Shown here: positions 7,801-14,661 of the stretch, one piece after another | How positions within the stretch are numbered: position 1 is the first letter of the stretch | Layout: every line of letters begins with the position of its first letter | Made by a program: the position numbers and the translations under genes | Notes under the pieces: generated by a model | The model's input: the letters and a program-made list of their open reading frames with translations, nothing else | Told to the model about the DNA's origin: nothing | The model's database searches: none | Assembly (NCBI GenBank): GCA_964351855.1 | Contig: CAYGQD010000123.1 | Location: forward strand, 1-21,250 | Direction of reading: 5' to 3' | Origin: JBCDHN01 sp964351855 | GTDB taxonomy: Bacteria; Verrucomicrobiota; Verrucomicrobiia; Verrucomicrobiales; DEV007 | DNA length: 21,250 nt

Positions 7801-7992
7801 TTAATGGGTAAGACCATATTCTAAGCAGGCTGAAATGTCGTCTCTGGTCAAACCGGGGAAGGTGTCCAGAACCTCTTCCAGGGAATCGCAGCCAACAATC
7901 GTATCAATCACCGATTGAACAGCAATTTTTGAGTCCTTCAGGATGGGATGGCCATGGTAGGTCGCGGAGGTGGTAACGATTCGTTCGATCAT
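7801..7992 (-). CDS. DUF433-family antitoxin-like protein, apparently without its toxin
   Basis: A 63-residue protein with the DUF433 pattern: a short N-terminal strand, GHPILKDSKIAVQSVIDTIV in place of the usual 'GkPvIrGTRIpV', then a second helical half ending EEVLDTFPGLTRDDISACLEYGL, which matches 'yPgLteediraaLaYA' well. DUF433 proteins are HTH-like and often pair with a PIN-like DUF5615 toxin encoded just downstream. The 164 nt downstream here were read in all three minus frames and hold no such gene, only the rpmE leader. The start at ATG 7992 lies 12 nt from a perfect 29-nt palindrome, which would suit autoregulation. The GTR core motif is degraded to DSK, so function may have drifted. 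Confidence 0.75.
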   Translation of the reverse strand: MIERIVTTSATYHGHPILKDSKIAVQSVIDTIVGCDSLEEVLDTFPGLTRDDISACLEYGLTH

Positions 7993-8004
7993 TGGGTATT
8001 GGGT

Positions 8005-8033
8005 TGTTGTTATGAACAGTATTCATAACAACA
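8005..8033 (-). promoter_or_regulatory. Perfect 29-nt palindrome (candidate operator) upstream of the DUF433 gene
   Basis: Arms TGTTGTTATGAA (8005-8016) and TTCATAACAACA (8022-8033) are exact reverse complements around a 5-nt spacer CAGTA. The site is AT-rich and sits 12 nt upstream of the DUF433 start and 43 nt after the LOG-family stop. No T run follows the stem in the minus direction, so it is unlikely to be an intrinsic terminator. Its symmetry and place fit a dimer-binding operator. Confidence 0.65.
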
Positions 8034-8076
8034 CCTTACGCAACCTTAAATCGTTCTGTCTTGCTGATTTTTTAGT

Positions 8077-9222
8077 TTAGCGAATCAATTCCGAATTGTT
8101 GATCGCGTCCACCAATTCGCGGAGCCTGCCGTAGTCACTGCGCTTCGGCGTGCAGATCAACCGAGGGAGCGTGAAAATCTCCGCTTCGTTTGCTTCTTCC
8201 TCCAACGCATTCCCGAGAACAAAACATCCCTCAATCAGCAGATCGCCAAACTCATCGTTCAATTTCGTAACGGCGTTGGGAGTGAGGGCTCGGTTCAATC
8301 GAAAAACCAACTTCTCCCTCACATAGCGATAAGAGTTAAACACGTTGTAAAAGTCGGTGATGTGTTTCACGGCCTCATCGACTGAATCCGTGACCTTGAA
8401 GAGCGAAAAATCCTGTTCGGAGATCAATCCCAAACGGAAAAGGTGCTCTTTGATGAATTGAAGATAGGTCTTCCAATAACTGCCCCCCGGTGCATCGACC
8501 ATTACGATCGGGAAAATGACAGCCTTGCCGGTCTGAATGAGGGTCATGACCTCGAATCCCTCGTCCATGGTCCCGAAGCCCCCCGGGAAGAGGGCGGCAG
8601 CGTGGGCTTCTTTGACGAACATCAGCTTTCGGGTGAAAAAGTAATTGAAATTGATCAGCTTGGGATCGCCTTCAATCGTTTCATTGGCACCTGCTTCAAA
8701 GGGCAATTGAATCCGTAAACCAAAGCTATTCGCAGCGGTGGCCCCTTCCTGAGAGGCCGCCATAATTCCCGGCCCGGCACCCGTGATCGACATAAATTCA
8801 TGCTCGGCCATCTTCTGAGAGAATTCGACAGCCGCTTTGTATTCCGGCTCGTTCGATTTGGTCCGCGCGGATCCGAACACCGTAACTTTGCGACGATGGC
8901 GATAGGGACGGAAGACGTTATTGGCGTAGCGCATCTCTTTGAGCGACTTATTGATCAGCTTCATCTCCCCCTCATCTGCACCATCATGACCCAACTTCAG
9001 TGCGGTGGTGATCAGTTCGGTAATTAACGCTTCATTGCCATTACAGCCCCAATCGTGAACCAATCGCTGGATGCGGCGCTCAAAGTTCTTCTGATCTTTC
9101 CCCAGATGCTCCTCTCGCTCCGGTTGCGCGTGAACGTAGCCACCCGTGAAGTCAGAATCAGCGGTAAATCCCGGAGTATCATGGACGATGTGAGGGGACG
9201 ATTCGGAGGGGCGATTGCTCAT
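8077..9222 (-). CDS. LOG-family (lysine-decarboxylase-like fold) nucleotide-processing protein
   Basis: The 381-residue protein carries the LOG/TIGR00730 core: TVFGSAR at about 114-120, SITGAGPGIMAASQEGA at 145-161, FTRKLMFVKEAHAAALF, and the signature PGGFGTMDE at 213-221. LOG enzymes are phosphoribohydrolases that cleave nucleoside monophosphates to base and ribose 5-phosphate; plant and bacterial members activate cytokinins. This protein is longer than the minimal family. It has about 100 extra N-terminal residues with a helical segment and about 100 C-terminal residues, so the substrate may differ. The ATG at 9222 is preferred to a TTG at 9264 because the extra residues show no family resemblance. 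It is divergent from the DAHP synthase gene across 108 nt. Confidence 0.82.
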   Translation of the reverse strand: MSNRPSESSPHIVHDTPGFTADSDFTGGYVHAQPEREEHLGKDQKNFERRIQRLVHDWGCNGNEALITELITTALKLGHDGADEGEMKLINKSLKEMRYANNVFRPYRHRRKVTVFGSARTKSNEPEYKAAVEFSQKMAEHEFMSITGAGPGIMAASQEGATAANSFGLRIQLPFEAGANETIEGDPKLINFNYFFTRKLMFVKEAHAAALFPGGFGTMDEGFEVMTLIQTGKAVIFPIVMVDAPGGSYWKTYLQFIKEHLFRLGLISEQDFSLFKVTDSVDEAVKHITDFYNVFNSYRYVREKLVFRLNRALTPNAVTKLNDEFGDLLIEGCFVLGNALEEEANEAEIFTLPRLICTPKRSDYGRLRELVDAINNSELIR

Positions 9223-9330
9223 GGAATAATTTTGACGGGGGATGATGAAAGCGGAGAATAACAAACTTTTCGTTTGAGCCTCTCCCGAATTCGTTTATCC
9301 GGCCCCGGAGTTCACTTCCCAATTTAGCCC

Positions 9331-10386
9331 ATGTCAATCGTAACCGACGACGTTCGTATCGAACGCCTGGATCAATTAATAGCCCCTGTCATCATCAGCG
9401 ACGAGCTTCACCTCTCCGATGAATCCGCTCAATTTGTCTTGGATGCCCGCCAACAGGCGGAAAAAATCCTGAAAGGCGAAGACGACCGACTTCTCGTTGT
9501 TGTCGGCCCCTGCTCTATTCATGATTTGGAGGCTGCCTTGGACTATGCCGCCAAACTCAAAACATTCGCCAGCACGGTAGAGAAGGATCTTTTCCTCGTG
9601 ATGCGCGTCTATTTTGAGAAGCCCCGCACCACCGTCGGATGGAAAGGTTTTATTAATGATCCGGGTCTCGACGGTAGTTTTGATATCAATCGCGGCCTCC
9701 ATTTAGCCCGGAAACTTCTTCTTGGCTTGGCCGATCTCGGAGTTCCGACCGGGACAGAGTTTCTCGATACAATCAGCCCACAATACATCGCGGATCTGGT
9801 GACGTGGGGGGCGATTGGTGCTCGCACCACGGAAAGTCAGATTCATCGTGAGCTTGCTTCCGGACTTTCGATGCCGGTGGGGTTCAAGAACGGCACCGGC
9901 GGAAACATCAAGATCGCCGTCGATGCCATCAAATCCGCCCGTAGCTCCCATCATTTTCTCTCCGTCAAGAAAAGCGGAACGACTGCGATTGTGAAAACTC
10001 GGGGCAACGATAGCTGCCACGTGATTCTGCGCGGAGGGGCAACAGGCCCGAATTACGACGAAGCAAACGTCGCCTCCACTGTGGAGCTTCTTACCGCCGC
10101 TGAGATGCCGCCGAGCGTGATGATCGATTGCAGCCACGGAAATAGCGAGAAAGATCACAACCGGCAACCTCTTGTGGCTGCGGACCTTGGCAAGCGAATC
10201 GCGGCGGGGGATCGAAACATTGTTGCGTTGATGATTGAAAGTCACCTCAAAGCGGGAAGCCAGCCTCTGAATGACCCATCCAAGCTGGAATATGGCGTTA
10301 GTGTAACCGATGCCTGCGTGGATTGGGCGACGACGACAACCATGCTCAAGGGCCTAGCGAAATCTGTCCGGGAACGGCGGAGTTAG
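9331..10386 (+). CDS. 3-deoxy-7-phosphoheptulonate synthase (class I, AroF/G/H type)
   Basis: The enzyme joins PEP and erythrose 4-phosphate in the first step of the shikimate pathway. Matches to E. coli AroG run the full length: DDVRIERLDQL near the N-terminus, LLVVVGPCSIHD with the metal-binding cysteine, MRVYFEKPRTTVGWKG, WGAIGARTTESQ, GFKNGTGG, FLSV, DCSHGNS and VTDACVDW. The intact N-terminal extension and the FLSV strand form the amino-acid effector pocket in AroG-type enzymes, so feedback inhibition by an aromatic amino acid is likely. Which one cannot be read from the sequence, hence no letter is assigned. ATG 9331 gives 351 residues, the usual length. No ribosome-binding site is seen. 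It converges on the glycosyltransferase gene. Confidence 0.95.
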   Translation: MSIVTDDVRIERLDQLIAPVIISDELHLSDESAQFVLDARQQAEKILKGEDDRLLVVVGPCSIHDLEAALDYAAKLKTFASTVEKDLFLVMRVYFEKPRTTVGWKGFINDPGLDGSFDINRGLHLARKLLLGLADLGVPTGTEFLDTISPQYIADLVTWGAIGARTTESQIHRELASGLSMPVGFKNGTGGNIKIAVDAIKSARSSHHFLSVKKSGTTAIVKTRGNDSCHVILRGGATGPNYDEANVASTVELLTAAEMPPSVMIDCSHGNSEKDHNRQPLVAADLGKRIAAGDRNIVALMIESHLKAGSQPLNDPSKLEYGVSVTDACVDWATTTTMLKGLAKSVRERRS

Positions 10387-10396
10387 CGGCTGTCGC

Positions 10397-10429
10397 ACTT
10401 CGCCTTTGGACGCAAACGTCTCGCGAAGT
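10397..10429. other. Hairpin between two convergent genes
   Basis: A 7-bp inverted repeat ACTTCGC/GCGAAGT (10397-10403 with 10423-10429) encloses a second 4-bp stem GACG/CGTC with loop CAAA. It lies between the convergent DAHP synthase and glycosyltransferase genes, where a bidirectional terminator would be expected. Neither strand has a T tract after it, so its role is uncertain. Confidence 0.3.
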
Positions 10430-10441
10430 AGACAGGGCACC

Positions 10442-11170
10442 CTAGATCGGTCGAGTCGCCGCCCGAAGGCCCGCCCTTGCGATCGCCGCCCCCACAGACA
10501 CGGTTTGTTTCAGGCTCACCCCGCTGATCTTTTGGGTCCCCGCAATCCGTGGCCGGTCCCCCACGCGCTCGGTCGCAATCGAGGCTCCTAGCCTTGAAGC
10601 GACAATCTGCGCTTCGATCGTCCACCCCCAGGTCAGTTCCCGAAGCGCCATTTTCTCAAACAGGTTCCGCTCAATGATTCGAAAGGGTCCCAGATCGGAA
10701 TAACAGTGGCCAGAAAGGAGCGTCGCCCAGCTCCCCAACGCCAGATTGGCCAGCACTCGCCGGATGGGACGGCGTAAGTCGGGGAGCGAAGTGGTTCGCT
10801 GTCCAATCACCAATTCAGCCCCTTCTTCGTAACGTCGAATTAAGGCCTGAAGATCCGCCGGATCATTCGCTCCATCTCCCGCCATGAAAAGGTAGGCGTC
10901 AACAGTGATCCCCGCCGCTTGAAGGGCTTCAATGGCCGCAATGCAACCGTGTCCGTATCCTCGTCGGCTCGTTTCTCCGATTAACGCCCCATGCGCGGCA
11001 GCAATCTCGGCAGAACGATCCGTCGTCCCGTTCAACCCGACTCCAACCACATAGCTTGATACGGGCCACTTATCAGCCAGTTCTTCCAGAACAATTCCCA
11101 AGCAAGCCTCCTCATTACAGACCGGGATAATGACCCCAAAACGCACGGAAGCTGGAACATGGGATTTCAA
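10442..11170 (-). CDS. Family 2 glycosyltransferase (dolichyl-phosphate-mannose-synthase-like)
   Basis: The GT-A nucleotide-sugar domain opens with FGVIIPVCNEEACLGIVLEEL and continues with GVGLNGTTDRSAEIAA, RRGYGHGCIAAIEAL and the acidic FMAGDGANDPADL, which takes the place of the DxD motif. GQRTTSLPDLRRPIRR and SDLGPFRIIERNLFEKM follow in the order seen in polyprenyl-phosphate sugar transferases. No membrane helix is present, so it is cytosolic or peripheral. The start is unsure: the frame is open to a TTG at 11251, and TTG 11170 or GTG 11146 put the domain close to the N-terminus. TTG 11170 is chosen for a weak GGTAGG just ahead of it. Sugar donor and acceptor are unknown. Confidence 0.8.
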   Translation of the reverse strand: MKSHVPASVRFGVIIPVCNEEACLGIVLEELADKWPVSSYVVGVGLNGTTDRSAEIAAAHGALIGETSRRGYGHGCIAAIEALQAAGITVDAYLFMAGDGANDPADLQALIRRYEEGAELVIGQRTTSLPDLRRPIRRVLANLALGSWATLLSGHCYSDLGPFRIIERNLFEKMALRELTWGWTIEAQIVASRLGASIATERVGDRPRIAGTQKISGVSLKQTVSVGAAIARAGLRAATRPI

Positions 11171-11319
11171 GATCCTACCGGCTACCCAAGCCGCCTTCCA
11201 AATTCCAGTGCAAACCCTGGAAATCGGACATAAAAGACAATTTAAACACAAAGATTACTTGCGACTTGGACGGCTTCGGATTCATTTGCGCCCCGCTTGT
11301 TAGCCTTACTCCACTTGTT

Positions 11320-11401
11320 GCTCGGGTGGCGGAATTGGTAGACGCGCAGGATTAAGGATCCTGTGGGGCAACCCGTGGGGGTTCGATTCCCCCCTCGAGC
11401 A
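11320..11401 (+). tRNA. tRNA-Leu, anticodon AAG
   Basis: A class II tRNA of 82 nt. The acceptor stem GCTCGGG pairs with CTCGAGC (one G-T pair) with discriminator A at 11401. The D arm GGAATTGGTAGA is of leucine type. The anticodon arm is CAGGA-TTAAGGA-TCCTG, a short variable arm has stem GGG-CAA-CCC, and the T arm is GGGGG-TTCGATT-CCCCC. The 7-nt loop TTAAGGA puts AAG at positions 34-36 with G37, which also fits the G36-G37 expected of a leucine NAG tRNA. CCA is not encoded. purU begins 43 nt downstream. Confidence 0.93.
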
Positions 11402-11444
11402 CTCTCTTCGCTCAACCGCGCTGCCTACCAACGTTTCTCGTCCC

Positions 11445-12299
11445 ATGGCCACTGCCATTTTCCTCATGTCTTGCCCTGATCGATCAGGGGTCGTTGCCGA
11501 AGTCTCCAACTTCATTTTCCGGAACCGCGGGAACATCGTGCATCTGGATCAACACGTAGATGCCGAAGCCAATGTGTTCTTCATGCGAATGGAATGGGAA
11601 CTCGATGGCTTCCTCATTCCGAGGCAGTCGCTCAAAGAGGCCGTTCGCGACCTGACTCGGCCCTTCGAATGCATGCAAAGCTCCGTCTATTTTTCAGACG
11701 AGAAGCCACGATTGGCACTCTTTGTTTCCAAGGATACCCACTGCATGTATGACCTCCTCGCCCGCCATGAAAGCGGTGAATTAGACGTCGAAATCCCTGT
11801 GATCATTGGAAATCACGAAACTCTGCGCCGGGATGCGGAGCGATTCGGAATCCCCTTTCACCTGTTTCCGATTACCAAGGAAACGAAGGTGGAGCAAGAG
11901 GCGAGGGAGATCGCTCTCCTCGAAGAAGCGAAGGTGGATACGATTGTTCTCGCCCGCTACATGCAGATTTTGAGCCATGGATTTGCCGCCCGATTCTCCA
12001 ATCAAGTGATCAATATCCACCACTCCTTCCTCCCGGCTTTTGTTGGAGCGAAGCCCTATCACCAAGCCTATGCCCGAGGCGTGAAGATCATCGGAGCCAC
12101 CAGTCATTACGTCACTGCGGATCTGGACGAAGGGCCGATCATCGCTCAAGACGTTATTCGGGTTTCTCATCGCGATTCCGTCATAGACTTCGTTCGCCAT
12201 GGGAAGGACCTCGAGAAGATTGTCTTAGCCAGGGCCGTCTGGCTTCATGCGAGAAGGAAGATCCTGACCCACAACAACAAGACGGTCATCTTCAACTAA
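11445..12299 (+). CDS. purU: Formyltetrahydrofolate deformylase
   Basis: PurU hydrolyses 10-formyltetrahydrofolate to formate and tetrahydrofolate, balancing one-carbon pools and supplying formate for purine synthesis. The 284-residue protein has an N-terminal ACT domain (about 1-80, starting IFLMSCPDRSGVVAEVSNFI) and a C-terminal formyl-transferase fold. The catalytic set is N190 and H192 in NIHHSFLP and D228 in DLDEGPIIAQD. The ACT domain separates it from PurN. ACT-dependent control by methionine or glycine is known for E. coli PurU. ATG 11445 matches family starts; no ribosome-binding site is visible. It ends 22 nt before the stop of the convergent CBS-domain gene. Confidence 0.93.
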   Translation: MATAIFLMSCPDRSGVVAEVSNFIFRNRGNIVHLDQHVDAEANVFFMRMEWELDGFLIPRQSLKEAVRDLTRPFECMQSSVYFSDEKPRLALFVSKDTHCMYDLLARHESGELDVEIPVIIGNHETLRRDAERFGIPFHLFPITKETKVEQEAREIALLEEAKVDTIVLARYMQILSHGFAARFSNQVINIHHSFLPAFVGAKPYHQAYARGVKIIGATSHYVTADLDEGPIIAQDVIRVSHRDSVIDFVRHGKDLEKIVLARAVWLHARRKILTHNNKTVIFN

Positions 12300-12321
12300 T
12301 CACAACCATGGCGCCTCCCAA

Positions 12322-13734
12322 TCAAGCAGAGAGTCTCTCCTCCGCTGCGCTCGCGTCTTCAGCCTCACTCTCTTCTTTCGACTGGCGCCGGAAGACGAGC
12401 TTCCCGACACTTCGCCCATTCGCCTCGGTCACGGTTGCGAGGTAATCTTCCACTCGAACATCTTCGCCGACTTCGGGCAGATGTCCGATGAGGTGGGTGA
12501 CGTAGCCGCCAACCGTGCTGACTTCCGGATCTTCCAGATTGAGGCCTGCTTGATCGGATAACTCGTAAAGGGGCATCGTCCCCAAAACCTCAAATTCATC
12601 TTCGTTGATGCGCCGGAAATCATCGTCCCCTTCTTCGACCGTATCGAATTCGTCATGGATATCTCCGACCAATTCCTCCAAGACATTATCGAGAGTCACG
12701 ATTCCAAGAGAACCCCCATATTCATCAACGACCAGAGCCATGTGAGCCTTATTTTGGAGGAACGACTGGAGCAACTTGTCGAGCGGCATCATCTCAGGGA
12801 CCGGATCCAGCGGACGGATGATTGAATACAGGTCTGCTTCAGGCTTCCTGCTTAGTTTTACGAGATCCTTGATATGGATCAGGCCCACGGTTTCATCAAG
12901 GTGACCATTCACGAGCGGTAGCCGCGTATGCATACTCTCCAATGCCTTGGCGAAGTTGATCTCAAACTCGTGATTGACATCAAGGGTGACGACATCTGTC
13001 CGAGGAAGCATGATATCCCGTGCCACCCGATCATTTAGCGCAAGCGCGTTGATGAGAATCTCCTTCTCAATCGGCGTGACTTCCTCGCTTTTCTCGCTCT
13101 GGGCAACCAGGATCCGAAGTTCATCCGAACTATGAACCGATTCACCTTCGGTTACCGGATCAATCTTGAAGAGGAGCTTCATCAGCCGGTTCGCTGTCCC
13201 GTTGAAGAGCCAAATCGCAGGCCGACAGATTCGATAGAACAGGTGCAACGGCGTCGAAATCAGCAACGTCGTCGGCAGGGACTTACGAATCGCAAGGCTC
13301 TTCGGCATGAGTTCGCCCAGCACCACGTGGAGGTACGTCACGATTGCAAACGCGGCTCCCAAAGATACCCCTTGAACAAGCCCCTCATTGACGTTTCCAA
13401 AGAGATACTGAGACGCAGGGAGTAGGGCCGCTTCCACCAACCGTTCACCCACAATTCCCAAGGCAATGCTCGCAACGGTGATTCCCAACTGCGTAGCGGA
13501 CAAATACGCGTCCAAATTATTGGTCACCTGCTTCGCCAGCTTGGCCCTTTTGCTGCCCTCGAGAATACTCTGATCGAGTTGGCTGCTTCGGACCTTTACG
13601 ATGGAGAATTCGGCAGCGACGAAAAAGCCGTTCAAGAGAACAAAGAATACAACGAAAAGCGCTGTCCAAGCATACCCTGCGGCGGTCATGGGTTCCGCCG
13701 CTCCAACCAACGTAAGAGTTTCAGTGATGTTCAT
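12322..13734 (-). CDS. CNNM/CBS/CorC_HlyC domain membrane protein (hemolysin C family)
   Basis: A 470-residue protein with the standard order of this family. A CNNM transmembrane domain spans about 20-200, opening with TALFVVFFVLLNGFFVAAEFSIVKVR and including AIVTYLHVVLGELMPKSLAI. Two CBS motifs follow at about 241-295 (IMLPRTDVVTL) and 305-360 (ALVVDEYGGSLGIVTLDNVLEE), then a CorC_HlyC FAD-binding-like domain at about 375-450. Relatives such as bacterial CorC/YfjD transport or regulate magnesium; hemolysin naming is historical. The last 20 residues are acidic and alanine-rich. ATG 13734 is the start; the FmdB-like gene ends 31 nt upstream on the same strand, so rpsN, the zinc ribbon and this gene may form one transcript. 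Confidence 0.9.
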   Translation of the reverse strand: MNITETLTLVGAAEPMTAAGYAWTALFVVFFVLLNGFFVAAEFSIVKVRSSQLDQSILEGSKRAKLAKQVTNNLDAYLSATQLGITVASIALGIVGERLVEAALLPASQYLFGNVNEGLVQGVSLGAAFAIVTYLHVVLGELMPKSLAIRKSLPTTLLISTPLHLFYRICRPAIWLFNGTANRLMKLLFKIDPVTEGESVHSSDELRILVAQSEKSEEVTPIEKEILINALALNDRVARDIMLPRTDVVTLDVNHEFEINFAKALESMHTRLPLVNGHLDETVGLIHIKDLVKLSRKPEADLYSIIRPLDPVPEMMPLDKLLQSFLQNKAHMALVVDEYGGSLGIVTLDNVLEELVGDIHDEFDTVEEGDDDFRRINEDEFEVLGTMPLYELSDQAGLNLEDPEVSTVGGYVTHLIGHLPEVGEDVRVEDYLATVTEANGRSVGKLVFRRQSKEESEAEDASAAEERLSA

Positions 13735-13765
13735 TCAAGGTGAGCAGCAGTCCAAAGCGTAGAGT

Positions 13766-14020
13766 TTACAGTTTCTCGTAAACGCCTTGGTCTCGCCGCT
13801 CAAGCACCGTAAAGCCTGCTTTCTTCGCATCAGAAACAGACAGTGGCGCAGTGATCTTAGGTTGACCTACATTTTTGGCCAGAAGTTTCCTGACCGGGCC
13901 ACGACAAAGGGGACAATTCTCCAAAGGTGGCCGAGATAGTGGCCTCCTAATCTCAAAACCTCGTTGGCAGACCCGGCAACCTTCGTCTTCAGATTCGGCA
14001 ATGTATTCGTAAAGGGGCAT
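13766..14020 (-). CDS. FmdB-like zinc-ribbon protein
   Basis: An 84-residue protein starting MPLYEYIAES, the hallmark of the FmdB/CxxC regulatory-protein family, with two CxxC pairs (C15/C18 and C36/C39) that would bind one zinc. Family members are small putative regulators first noted beside formamidase genes; their molecular role is not settled. The C-terminal half is basic and ends GFTVLERRDQGVYEKL. In family terms the second CxxC and the following basic region are normal. It lies 75 nt after rpsN and 31 nt before the CNNM/CBS gene, both on the same strand. Confidence 0.85.
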   Translation of the reverse strand: MPLYEYIAESEDEGCRVCQRGFEIRRPLSRPPLENCPLCRGPVRKLLAKNVGQPKITAPLSVSDAKKAGFTVLERRDQGVYEKL

Positions 14021-14095
14021 GCTTATGAAAACTTAGACGACCCAACAGAGAAAAACCAAGCCAGAAATCCAGAAGATGCCTAAAAAGGCGGGAAC

Positions 14096-14365
14096 CTACC
14101 AACTGCTCTTGGTTACTCCCGGAATCATTCCGTTCGAGGCCAACTCGCGAAACTCAATCCGGGAAATTCGAAAGCGTCGCAAATAACCATGACGACGACC
14201 AGTTACGACACACCGATTTACCAGTCGAGTCGGGCTGGCATCGCGAGGCAGCATGGAAAGACCGACATAGTCTTTTTCCTCTTTCAACTTTTGCCGGACC
14301 TTCGCGTATTTCGCGACGGTCTTCATTTTGCGCTTGTTGCGCTCGATCCAAGATTTCTTAGCCAT
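14096..14365 (-). CDS. rpsN: 30S ribosomal protein S14, short zinc-free type
   Basis: An 89-residue S14 of the C- class: MAKKSWIERNKRK at the N-terminus, LPRDASPTRLVNRCVVTGRRHGYLRRF in the centre, and the universal end GMIPGVTKSSW. Only one cysteine (C52) is present, so the zinc-binding CxxC pairs of the 61-residue form are absent. The length matches the short zinc-free form, as in B. subtilis YhzA, rather than the 101-residue enterobacterial form. The gene stands apart from any large ribosomal operon. A good promoter lies just ahead of it, placing the predicted transcription start only a few nucleotides before the ATG, and no ribosome-binding site is present. Confidence 0.95.
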   Translation of the reverse strand: MAKKSWIERNKRKMKTVAKYAKVRQKLKEEKDYVGLSMLPRDASPTRLVNRCVVTGRRHGYLRRFRISRIEFRELASNGMIPGVTKSSW

Positions 14366-14378
14366 AGCGTGGGCGAGG

Positions 14379-14406
14379 TATTTAATCTTTTTTTCTCGGA
14401 GGTCAA
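14379..14406 (-). promoter_or_regulatory. Candidate sigma-70-like promoter of rpsN
   Basis: On the minus strand TTGACC (14401-14406) and TAAATA (14379-14384) are spaced by 16 nt. The -10 element ends 13 nt before the rpsN ATG, so transcription would start about 7 nt ahead of the start codon, close to leaderless. Confidence 0.45.
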
Positions 14407-14415
14407 GCTGATTCC

Positions 14416-14577
14416 CTAATGAGGATCGAAATCGGTCGATAAGGACGCGTCATCGCCCTCTTCGATCTGCTTTTGCAGATGCTCGTAAGACACTAGAAGT
14501 GCCCAAAACAGGGCAACAATCACCACAAGAAACACCAGCGAGCGCCAGGTGAAGGGGAAATGTGGATTGGAACTCAT
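14416..14577 (-). CDS. 53-aa single-pass membrane protein
   Basis: The small protein has a polar N-terminus (MSSNPHFPFTWR), one strongly hydrophobic helix at about 13-34 (SLVFLVVIVALFWALLVSY), a short amphipathic stretch (EHLQKQIEEG) and an acidic tail ending FDPH. With the arginine before the helix, the N-terminus is expected inside and the tail outside. The ATG at 14577 is picked over longer frames because GGAGG lies 8 nt upstream, one of the very few clear Shine-Dalgarno sites in the window. It is divergent from the GrpE-like gene, with 84 nt between start codons, and lies 50 nt ahead of rpsN on the same strand. The family is not recognised. Confidence 0.65.
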   Translation of the reverse strand: MSSNPHFPFTWRSLVFLVVIVALFWALLVSYEHLQKQIEEGDDASLSTDFDPH

Positions 14578-14661
14578 GAGGGCACCCTCCGGGAGACACT
14601 CTTCTCTTCTTTTGAGCGACAAGCCCCTTGCCCGTGCCGAGGGCTTCTCTATGATGCGGTC

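Noticed and set aside
7558..7824. Plus-strand 88-codon frame across the rpmE leader and the DUF433 end
   Set aside because: It is antisense to rpmE and DUF433, has a cysteine/tryptophan-rich random composition, and lacks any motif.
10397..10429. Calling the hairpin between the convergent genes a terminator
   Set aside because: There is no T tract on either side, so it is listed only as a hairpin.
14560..14661. Longer N-terminus of the GrpE-like protein from ATG 14560
   Set aside because: It would overlap the start of the divergent 53-aa gene, including its GGAGG, and adds a stretch with no fold pattern. GTG 14662 leaves a normal divergent promoter region.
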